Assembly: GCF_910596095.1 (NCBI RefSeq)
Contig: NC_056539.1
Span: forward strand, 12,596,501-12,660,500
DNA: 64,000 nt
Source: Thunnus maccoyii
Lineage: Eukaryota > Chordata > Actinopteri > Scombriformes > Scombridae
Direction: 5' to 3'
Under the pieces are notes generated by a model. It saw only the letters and a list, made by a program, of their open reading frames with translations. It was not told where the DNA came from and did no database searches. Both the position numbers and the translations under genes were made by a program. Positions 15,638 through 50,830 of the stretch are shown piece after piece (positions within the stretch are counted from its first letter, which is position 1; each line of letters starts with the position of its first letter).

Positions 15638-15956
15638 GCCAAAGGGAGGGGAACAGGTAACAAGCCAACTCTCTGAAAGGAACTGAGCAATGAGATCTGA
15701 TTCTCTTCAAAGAGCTGTTTACTCCCATCACCGCTCTCACAGCTGCAGGCTTGTTTTGCAGACAGTCAAGGTCTCCGAGCTGTTCAGTGGTGGTGTATCC
15801 GGAGAGATGAAGCCAAAGCTCATTCTTGTACATGATAAATCTTCAGTGAGGAGTGACTAGAAAGGTTCATTATTATCTGCACAACATTTCTTGGCAGGTA
15901 CTTCATCATCCTGATATCTATGTGGGAAACTTTGGCTTACAGATGTGATGTTTTCT
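15638..15956. repeat. Long direct repeat, copy 1 (partner at 18757-19072)
   Basis: A block of about 319 bases, from 'gccaaagggaggggaacagg' to 'gatgttttct', recurs in the same orientation at 18757-19072. I count roughly 15 differences, so identity is near 95 percent. The small reading frames inside both copies are not conserved with each other in length or start, so I do not call a gene. Confidence 0.9.
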
Positions 15957-18262
15957 TTTCTTTTTTGTGACCAAATTTTTATTGGTTTCGATTTTATTCC
16001 CCTTTTTGCTTTCATTATGGAGGAGACATTACATATCAAAATCAAGTTACTGAAATCTTGTGTTGACATTGCATAACACATCTACATCTATAAACTAAGG
16101 CAATCACATATGCATTATAATTGTACATACATTTACATAGTGAGATTAAATGAAATACAAAAGTAAATGATGTGAATAATACAGAAGAAGAATGTGTAAG
16201 CAGGAGAACCCAAGATAAGCACATCAAACCTCTTTTTAGCCCTCTTATGACCCTGATTATAAGTTAACCTGGTCTTTATCCCCACACTCCCATCTGTCTT
16301 TTTGACCCCTCCCAAACCTCAGTCAATTTAAGTTAGCAATGTTTTCTTGGAGATAAATAAAACCTATGAATAACTTTATAATTTAGCAACTGATAGTTTT
16401 AATTACATGAAGTGAGTGTAATGTTATTCAAAACTCTCTTCTAGACTATGTTCTGTTCATAGATTTTAAGGTCTGTTGTCATACAGTTGTTGTTGGAGCT
16501 TTTTGTACAAATTTGACACAAAGCCCCTGCCATGATCAAAATGTGTTATTATTTCTATAAGTGGGTGAATATGTAATGCCTGAGTCCATGGAACCCCATA
16601 TGTGAGCATGGCAGTGTGCAACTGTAAATAAAGAAAAGAAAGATGACCCAGGTAAATTAAATCTACCTCTCAGGTCTTGGAATGACCTTAGTCCGTCATT
16701 GTTGTAGATATCTGAGAGGGTGTGAATAGTCGACCAGTTTTGTCACTGTGAGTACTGTATGGGTTTTCCACTTATTTGTATATGTTATTATTGAATATTG
16801 GCGCATCCATATGCCATTTTGTTTCCCATTGCCTTAGCTTTCTAAAATGTTGTCACGTATAGATCGAATGGCCTATAAATGGTCAACATTGGGTGCTACA
16901 ATACCTACGTGATAATCCTGAAGAAAGCACATCTTTAAAAGTACATGGTGATATGTTTTTCTAATTGGACCCAAGGTGTCTCTAACTCCTCTCCAAACCA
17001 TTTAGTAAATGGACAGAGCATAAATGATAAATAATACAGTTCAAAAGTTAGGACATTTAAACCTCCTGATCTATTATCATGCTGGAGTATTGTAGTTCCC
17101 ATCCCTAGTTTTTGTCCTTTCCATATAAATTTTGAGAGAAGATTCTGCAAACTATTCCAATAACCTGCCGAGGGAGACATTTGCAAATACTACTATAAAA
17201 CATACCCCTTGGGAGTACGTTAATTTTTACAGTGGAGAGTCGAGTAGCTAATGATATTGTCAACTCTGACCATCTATCTAAAGCCTACGTAATGGAATTG
17301 GAACATTTTTAATAATTCTTTGTCACAGTTTTATCCAAAGAAGAATAAATGTTGAGTCCTAAGTATCTAAAATTTGAAACTATTGGTATGCCTGAATAAA
17401 GAGTTGTGTTAGTAAATGGAATGCACTTATATAGCACCTTTCTAGTCTTATCGACCACTCAAAGCGCTCTTCAATACATGCCATCATTCACCCGTTCACA
17501 CACACATTAATACACTGATGGCAGAGGCCACCATACAAGGTGCCAACCTGCTCATCAAGAGTGATACAGCACTTCCTATCCAAAGAGCCCCACAATGTTT
17601 CTATTCTCACCCATTAACACACACACTCACACATTGATGGCGCAGCCATCAGGAGCAGGAGGGCTCAGTATTTTGCCAAAGGACACTTTAACATGGAGGA
17701 GCGGGGGATCGAACGACTGACCTTCTAATTGGTGGACGATTGATGGACGCTCTGCCTCCTGAGCCACAGCCATCCACAGTAGTAATTATTGCCACATTTT
17801 GGGGAAGTAGAGATGACTTTTCCAAATTGATCTTATAAGCAGATATTGATCTTAATTATTTAAGAATATTTAAAATGACTGGAAGAGAAGTTGGTACCTG
17901 ACTGAAATATATTAACAAGTCATCAGCGTACAAGGATGTCTTATGAATGGTGTCCGTCACTGCTATCCTCTTCACTTCTTGGGAATTCCATATTTTTTGG
18001 GCTAACAGCTCTAAGGATAGGACAAATAGCAGTGCCAAGGCTGGGCACCCCTGACAGGTACCCCATGCAATAGCAAACTGTGGAAAACATTGATTGCCTT
18101 TTAACACCATCATTGGATTAGAATATAAAGTTTTATGCGTTTTATGAAATGTTTCCCAAAACCCATATAGTGCATTGTGTACCACAAATATGACCTCTGA
18201 AGCCAATCAAAGGCTTTTTCTGCATCTACAGACAACACTGTGCATGTTGATGATAGAGATTG
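15957..18262 (-). mobile_element. Broken L1-clade LINE, 3' part including reverse transcriptase
   Basis: On the minus strand the reverse-transcriptase core is readable. 'SVDAEKAFDWLQ' lies near 18190-18225. After a frame break the segment 17856-18206 carries WGTCQGCPALALLFVLSLEL and the YADD active-site motif (TSLYADDLLIY). Further downstream, 16935-17186 holds LLSKFIWKGQKLGMGTTILQ and GGLNVLTF, typical of the L1 C-terminal region. The element ends at 15957-15990 with AATAAA and an A-rich tail on the minus strand. Frameshifts, stops and a nested insertion show it is dead. Its tail abuts the end of direct repeat copy 1 exactly. Confidence 0.85.
17416..17779. mobile_element. Nested short interspersed element inside the LINE
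   Basis: The LINE reading is interrupted by a 364-base segment starting 'atggaatgcacttatatagc' and ending 'cctgagccacagccatccaca'. This family of segments ('ccactcaaagcgct', 'gggggatcgaac') is widespread in teleosts. TAGTAA precedes it (17410-17415) and follows it (17780-17785), consistent with a 6-base target-site duplication. Confidence 0.7.
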
Positions 18263-18263
18263 C

Positions 18264-18446
18264 CCAAAATAGCTAAGTCATGACCTGCCCTGCTCTGCCT
18301 CTGATTGGCTAGTACTCGTTGCCTTCGTTGGTTCGGTTGGTTTAGTTTGGGCATGAGGGGTGAGATTGGTTAGGGTTAGGGTAAGAATGCCAGGGTAAGC
18401 CAATCAGAGGCAGAGTAAGGTGGGTCATGACTTTGCCAACCTAGGG
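18264..18446. mobile_element. MITE with about 34-base terminal inverted repeats
   Basis: GTCATGACCTGCCCTGCTCT... at 18277-18310 matches in inverted orientation 18398-18431 with only about four mismatches, including the shared block CTCTGCCTCTGATTGGCT. Similarity fades outward for another dozen bases (CCCAAAAT / CCCTAGGT). It marks the 5' break of the LINE. Confidence 0.7.
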
Positions 18447-18513
18447 AAAAAAAAATATCACGTCTTGTTTATCGTCAACTGTTTACTAAAGATTGTTGTG
18501 CCTTGAGAGGAAG

Positions 18514-18541
18514 TAGTGTGTGTGTGTGTGTGTGTGTGAGT
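18514..18541. repeat. (GT)n microsatellite
   Basis: Uninterrupted gt repeats about 12 units long, lying between the MITE and direct repeat copy 2. Confidence 0.9.
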
Positions 18542-18756
18542 GCAGTAGTAAGCTGTTAAAACTGTCTTGTACGTGTATGAGGCATGTGCATATGCTCGTG
18601 CTCCTCTGGTGGGAGGGGCTTAGGACAGAGAGGAGTGGACAGAGCTGCAGGAAGAGGGCTTTACTTACAAACACTTTTTTCCCCCCTTTTCCAGAACACC
18701 CTTACCCCAGCTTTATCCAAATCCATTAGATTAAAACGTTTCCATCGGTTCTTATT

Positions 18757-19072
18757 GCCAAAGGGAGGGGAACAGGTAACAAGCCAACTCTCTGAAAGCA
18801 ACTGAGCAATGAGATCTGATTCTGTTCAAAGAGCTGTTTACTCCTATCATTGCTCTCACAGCTGCAGCTTGTTTTGCAGACAGTCAAGGTCTCTGAGCTG
18901 TTCAGTGTTGTATCTGGAGAGATGAAGCCAAGGCTCATTCTTGGACATGACAAATCTTCAGTGAGGAGTGACTAGAAAAGGTTCATTATTATCTGCACAA
19001 CATTTCTTGGCAGGTACTTCATCATCCTGATATCTATGTGGGAAACTTTGGCTTACAGATGTGATGTTTTCT
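18757..19072. repeat. Long direct repeat, copy 2 (partner at 15638-15956)
   Basis: Same orientation and about 95 percent identical to copy 1. Sequence continues beyond it as unique DNA ('atactgtgggaatcaaagctgg'), whereas copy 1 is cut at the same point by the LINE tail. Confidence 0.9.
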
Positions 19073-21316
19073 ATACTGTGGGAATCAAAGCTGGTCTTTG
19101 AAAGCATTTGAATGACAACATACATCTCAATTTTTGGATGTCTCTACTGTACTTATTTCTACTCTGAGAACAATTTTGATAGTTTATAACTAACTCTCAG
19201 TGTCATCTACATAATGCAGGCCTTCTGAGTGTTACTCAAAACCATTGAGGACATTTTCATACATTGCTCCAAGTAGAGGTTGAAAGGCTGCACAATGAAG
19301 AATTAGTGCGTTTTTAAGTGCTTTTTAAAATCATAGTAAAGTCTGATAATTTCCCAGAAGAACAAGGCTTGTTGGGAGATTTTCTCAGAGACTCCACAGG
19401 CATTTTGGCACAAAAACAAGTGCACCCCCCTGAATAAGAAATCATAAATGATATGTGAATCTCAGCATAGTCTGCTTGATCCAAAGAGACTGGAAAAAGA
19501 CATGAATGCCACTACACACAACAAAATAAATTCAAATATTATATGAAACATTTTTATTAATAATCATAAAATGCAGAAAAAAACATTAATTCCATTTGTC
19601 ATTATAACATCTTAGGATAAAAGCACCAACACCGAACAGTAACAAGTTTCCCATGAAAACCCAGGGCCTTTTGGAAAGTAGGTTTGCCGTTTATTGCACC
19701 TCAAACCTGCCCTGGCTTCACCGATCAAGAGATATCTGTACATACTGTAGGTCACACACGTGTCCTTCAGAGTTGGTTTCCCTCCACGTAAACGGGAGGG
19801 ATCCCAACAAGGGGGACACTGAACCTCCTTCTTAAGAGACACAAATCGAGACAGAGGCATTTGCGAGATGAGGAAGATGCTGAAAGTCGTAGCCATTTCA
19901 CAGCTTCTCGAGATCGGAGCGACTCATAAAGCTTTACAGAGCTGGGTTTTCACTGGAGAGGGCTGGATGTATGTGACAGTGAGAATTCATCTGAGGGAAC
20001 CAATTTTCCTTTAAATACACTTACTGGGGGGTTGTCCTGGTCCTGAGTTGGGTTAGAAAGGGACTTCATCATGCCACAAGATGGTAAACAAATTTGTGAC
20101 ATGCAGTAGTTCATGAAAATTCATTAACATCATTACACCATTTCAAGCAATCAGGGAAGTTCCTGAGTTGAGACCCTTGGCAGGATTAAGAGTAAACAGC
20201 CTCGACTGCAAAGCTCTACCAATAATGTACCAAGATGGAGCATGTTGGAGAACTGCATGGAAGCTTTGAATTCAAATCACGCTCATGCACCAAAGGACTT
20301 GAATAACAGCACCTTATCCCTTTGATTGATTATACAAGTAGCTACAAAACTGTTTGAAATCCGTAATGAATGTAATATTGGCCTCATTATTCTCACTTGC
20401 ACATACACCACACTGCCCCCCTCCAGATGATCAAAACTTCTGCAGGTTAGACTGGACCGCCAGAAAGCCACCAGGCAAGCTTGTGTTGAAGATTATTCTA
20501 CCATAAACCCTGCAGCACAACAGGAGAAGAGTAGTATTTATCAATAGCTGCAATTTCCTTGTTTTAAGTGAAGGAGATCACCGTGCTGTCTGTCTGACTA
20601 GTAGTATTAAAAACTGACAGGAATCTGAAGACACAATTAAAAGCATAACATGAAACTGCAGTTGTATCAAACACCAAGAACAAGAAAATCAAAACAGCAT
20701 CAACGATAATTACAAAAGACCTCTCAGTGCTGGTAACAAATTGGCTATCGTCTCTAATTACGTTCTAAAATGAGCAAATTCTTTTCACTTGTTCACTGAG
20801 TGAGTGTGCAGGACAGGAGTTTACTATAAAGCTTTTATTATTAGTCTAATCTTCCCTTGGATATGCACTGGCAAGTGGAAAAAAGCACAGGCACAAACTG
20901 AGCTTAAGTGTATTCCCACTATCAGAAAAAACAGGAAGCTTGGCTGCTCTCACTCCCAAAGCAAGCTACACACACGCTAACACAAGTGTTTCACATCAGC
21001 TTGTCTCTTGTAATTACACAATATGCTCACATTACAAGGTAGGGCCTTGTCAAGTAAGACATTCAAAGACAGACAGTGTGTGTGTAAGAGGTTGACACGT
21101 AGTTTTTATGCACCAGTAGAGACTTAGTTTGTATCTAAATTGCCATCGTTTGGAACAGAAGCACCATTTTTTCCTGCAGAATCTGTGTTGGTAAAAAGAA
21201 AGAAAATAATTAAAGTGATAACAGTTCTAGTGCTGGAATCTAGTTGTGTTCGCTGCCACAACACCTCTGTACGTGTGAGTGTTAGCTACACACAGCTTCT
21301 GAGTTTCTAGTTCTGT

Positions 21317-21329
21317 CGTGTGTGTATGT

Positions 21330-21368
<39 letters not shown>
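21317..21368. repeat. (GT)n microsatellite
   Basis: Nearly perfect gt repeats with two interruptions, ending in tatatata. Confidence 0.9.
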
Positions 21369-21371
<3 letters not shown>

Positions 21372-21516
21372 CACAAGTATACAGGTGCTGCTGTGTTTGG
21401 CGCCATCTGTTAAGGTCCTGTGGTGGCAAAGCTTCGCTCTCCTTGGCTTCAAGCCTCCTGTTTAACAGGTTGAATTTAAGGGTCACAATGCCAGCACCAA
21501 AACACCCCTATTCACT

Positions 21517-21547
<31 letters not shown>

Positions 21548-23837
21548 ATGTTCATATATATAGACTGTATATAGATACATATTTTATATATCTTTCAGTT
21601 TATGATGGAGAGACATACAAGGAAAAACAAACTTATGTACAAAAACAGTGTGTCTTGTTCACTAACAAACTGCCCAGGTAAGCAGCTCGCCTTGGAGAGC
21701 AAAGCGTGCTGACGGTTTCAAACTGCTGAGTGAGAAACATTAACAGAGGCCCTTGAACCTGTTTACTCGGAGTCTGAGCCGCCTGTTGCAGAGTAGTTTT
21801 TTATCGAAAGGTGGTGTCTGCCGTTGTACACTTGGCATTCAAAGAACCAGACAATAGCATATTAAATATGAGAAAGGAAATGCCAAAAAAAGGCTTTACA
21901 AATGTCCCTGTGTACAGCACCAAGTATTCGATTTGTTTTTGATGTTTTCACTATAGAATAAATAAGATCAGGCACAGTCCAAATTTAGCACCATTGTTTT
22001 CAGACTGTGAGTCAAGTACACACACTATTGCATTCTACAATGTCAACACATTTCAGGATTTAAAAAAAAAAAAAAAAAAAAGAGGAGAAAAACAAATACC
22101 AAGGCAAATGGAGACTGACGGCATAAATATTATACACAACTATACAGTCGGAGAATGAATCACATTCACAGTACAAACATTGTTTACAAAAAAAATTACA
22201 CAATAAAAAGCAAACAAAAAGGTGTGAAACGAGTCCAGTAGTTTGTTGTGGTTATGGTAAATAGGTTTTCCCAGTGTGTGAGGATTTGCATGCTTGTGTG
22301 TGTGCGTGTGTGTTAACTGCAGTATTATTCCACATACATGTGTCCATATTTATGTCCTTAACATTTGCTTACACCTGCATTTTCCAACAGCAGAGATAAA
22401 TATACTAAGATTAGCTTAAGAAGAGTTTAAAATTCCTGCTTTAAGAATACTTCTGCTGCGGTCCCACAAAGTAGTGCGATTTACCAAATTGATAGACAAA
22501 GAAAACGCTATTAATAAATACAGAAATTAGTTCAGATCTTCTGTGGTTTTACTAGAATTGTTTCATACCTGGATTCAGCTTCACTAAACTTTAACAACAG
22601 TGTTGCCAAAACTCTCTGACAACAGTGGATCTCTACCAGAGAGTGGCTAACAATGTCCACACAGAGCACCATCTCATTAAGTGAAGTCATCGGGTGTTTT
22701 TTAAAAAATTTATTTAAATGTATTCAGCTCTGCTCACTATTGGCACCCCATGAAATGTTGCTAATTCAACACAGTTTCAAAATTAGGCTGAAATTTGCAA
22801 AACGTACACTTATGTTCTTCCATATTCTTCATTCTTCAGTTCATTCATTTAGATGTTGCATGTGAAATATGCCTGATTATTATCACAAAAGACCAAAAAG
22901 ATATTATTTGAAGTAAACAGAGAAGATTTCATTGACGTTGATGTCTGATATTGGAAGACAAACACTGAACCACACCACACATCAGGATTTATTTTCATTA
23001 CTCAGAATGTGAACTTTGTTTTGCTCCAGTTAGAAGCAAAGGAGATATTAGTTTTGTGAGTCAAGAGCATCCAGAACTAGCTAAATTAGAGAAAAGCAGA
23101 TTTTTGTACCACTTTTCTTTTAATTAATGGGAATTAACAGTGAATAACCCAAGTTTTTAATCGTCTTAAATAAAAAAATATAGCAAACCATCAACATAAC
23201 AGGGGTGTCAACTAACCAGCCTGGACGTGTATATCTTCTGCTACATGAGTAACTGTATCTTACTATCCAGTGTGAAGTTAGACCAAAATATTAAGTTCCT
23301 CATCTTGTTTCATAGTCCAATATGTTGTAACAAATGCTGAATTCAACTGAAGGAAGAAAACAGATAAGAGAGCAAACATGCAGAGAGGAAAGAGCTGCAT
23401 GATATCTGAGCAGAGTTCAATGAACTGGTCTCTGTGAGTGTGTGTGTGTTTGTGTTTGAGTTTGTGTTTGTGTTTGAGTGTGCACACACAAGCGCTCATG
23501 ACGTGAAACTTTGGAGGGAACGTGACACCTGATGAGATTCAGCTCAAAAAAGGTGGACTGTGTGCTTCAATCTGTTGTTAAATGTTACATTAAATCATTA
23601 AAAACAATTGCTATAATAGTAACTACGACAAAAATGATACACGATCATACAATAGAGCACCTCAATGTTAAACCAGACATTTTGATAATTCAGTTCATTC
23701 AGTGCTGGACAGCAGCCAGTACTGACTTCCATATTGTAAAATCTTCAAACCAACATTTTTTTTAACCAAAAGAACTCGACACATAAACATGACCAGTGCC
23801 TTTGAATTCTGCTCAAGGTGATCATAGTGGTGGTGGT

Positions 23838-23902
23838 TAGTGTGTGTGTGTGTGTGAGAGACTGTGTGTGTGTGTGCGTGTGTGTGTGTGTATGTACGTG
23901 TG
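23838..23902. repeat. Compound (GT)n microsatellite
   Basis: Two gt runs separated by 'agagact', ending 'gtatgtacgtgtgtgtc'. Confidence 0.9.
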
Positions 23903-24397
23903 TGTCAGAGATCCCAGTATAGAAGCCGGTCTTGGAGGCGGTTGGGTAGTGCAGACGTTTTGAAGCACCAGTGAGTGAGGAGAGTGCCTTGGTCCACACC
24001 TGGACATTTGCATAGTTTATTCAATGTTGAGGTAGTTTTCAGCAATTACCTGAAAGATCAAATAAGAGAGAAAAAGACACCATGCGTGATTATATGGCTA
24101 ATACATTAAACACTGCAAAAAAAAGCAACAACTAATAAGCCAAAACTGTATTAAATCCTGTCACTTTTACAATCCCAACTTGTCGTCTTTGTAGTTTTAA
24201 TCTTAAACCCAAGAGTCGTCTTACCTTGTTCGATCAGAACAACAGCTTGTGGGAGCACAGGGAAAACAGGTATCCTGTCTCTCTCACTCCCTACCAGTCT
24301 CTCTCTCTCTCTCTCTCATTCTCTCCCCCTCTTCACCCTCTGATTGCCCTTCGCCCTTCCCCTCTCCACCCCCACCCCTTTCCCTCACCCCCAAACC

Positions 24398-49420
<25,023 letters not shown>

Positions 49421-49559
49421 TATGGCAGGGAGCCACTGACGTCACAGAGAGGGACCGTGAGCACAGCGCGTGGGCCAGCAACTCTATGCACGAGAGCGTG
49501 AGAGCATTACAACTAGCTATTTTCTATCTCAGTATAAACATTAAAAACATACACAAACA

Positions 49560-49566
<7 letters not shown>

Positions 49567-49620
<54 letters not shown>
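49567..49620. repeat. (CA)n-(TA)n microsatellite upstream of dot1l
   Basis: About 22 ca units followed by five ta units. Confidence 0.95.
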
Positions 49621-50639
49621 GTAATTGACAAACAATATCAACATTTAATAGGCTATTAATTGGGGGAAAAAAAGTTTTTTCATTTTATTTATTTACTTTA
49701 TATTATTTACTTTTTTGTATTACTATTTATTCCTTTTATTATATTTACTCTTTGAAAGTATGCTGGTAAATCTACTTTTTTGTACTACACTGTTGCTTAT
49801 TATCAATATTGTTTGTATCATTTATTTATCTATGGAGATATTGGGTTGGGTAAGTGGGTGGGGGTGTGTGGGGGTGTGTGGGGGTGTTCATAATATGAAA
49901 ATGTGCTAAGAAATGTCTCATAACCTTCATGTGTTGTCAAAATGTTGGACACATTTATCAATTAAAATAAAGAATTGGCTATTAATAATTCAATTATATA
50001 TTATATTGTAATTAATAATATATTGTATTGATCACATAGGCTACAATAACATTTGAGTCAAAAGGATCAGATTCTAGCTAAATATCTGCATGGCACTGAA
50101 ACATTTCATTGTAAAGTGCTGTTACAAATGACCAGAACTTCAAAATCATCACAGCAAGTTGTCAGTGATCAGAACATGGAGCACATGTGTAAACTTGGTG
50201 TAGTTTTTTTGCCTTCTAAACATTTTATTGAAATGTATAAAGTTGTTCTTTGCATTCTCTGCTCTTCCCAAAAAATACTTAAAAGACAATTCAAAATGTA
50301 TTCATCACCATTTTATCATAGAAAACTGAAGAGTGTCATTGTCAAATCCCTTCAAAGAGTGGCCAAAGTAAGACAACTATTTAATTGACTAGTTCAGAGG
50401 AGGCGATTTTCTCCTCATGAAAATATAAAGTATATTATGATTGTTAGAAAATGAATATAATGTACTTGTTTCTCCCACAAACACAAAAAACTCCAACAAT
50501 CAAAATCTCAGCAAATCTAATTACAAATAGTAAGCTATGCCAGTGAATCAGTATGCACAACACAGGGTCTACTGGGTAACTGGTAAACCATTAAGGAATG
50601 CAGGTATTTATTAATGTTGATTACACCTGTGTGTGACCA

Positions 50640-50830
50640 GTGAAAATGTCCACTGTGAGACAGGTATATATGAGTCGCACAGTGGCTCACAGCAAAAAGG
50701 TCTTACTCCAGCTGCTCCGGTTGCCTCCCTCACTCCAAATTTATATTTTTAGCACAGCTCCAATAAAAGTTTAAATTTAATTTTGGTCTTCACATGTCTC
50801 TTGTTTTCATTTGCTGTCAAGAGAAGACAG
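50640..50830 (+). mobile_element. Possible solo LTR (TATA, short R region, AATAAA, GT-rich)
   Basis: TATATA at 50665-50670 is followed about 97 bases later by AATAAA (50762-50767). A T/GT-rich tract (tggtcttcacatgtctcttg) comes next. A promoter and a polyadenylation signal this close together are the layout of a retroviral-type LTR. I could not fix TG...CA borders or a target-site duplication. Confidence 0.35.

Larger units (their letters stand above)
19553..24397 (-). other. dot1l: Probable long dot1l 3'UTR ending at a strong poly(A) signal
   Basis: After the dot1l stop (24398) no further exon is seen on the minus strand for nearly 5 kb. AATAAA occurs on that strand at 19553-19558, followed by a T/GT-rich stretch (TTTTGTTGTGTGTAG), a good cleavage context. 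The interval contains a TG repeat cluster (23838-23900, 21317-21366), an A20 run (22061-22080) and a TA-rich block (21519-21560). The extent is inferred; an earlier cleavage site is possible. Confidence 0.45.

Noticed and set aside
15630-15833. A 67-codon minus-strand gene in direct repeat copy 1
   Set aside because: The partner repeat breaks the same frame, no splice partners are seen, and the segment is part of a duplicated repeat block.
50053-50388. 111-codon plus-strand frame as a gene
   Set aside because: No recognisable domain, no signal peptide, no promoter or poly(A) context beyond chance, and it overlaps one of the diverged repeat segments.
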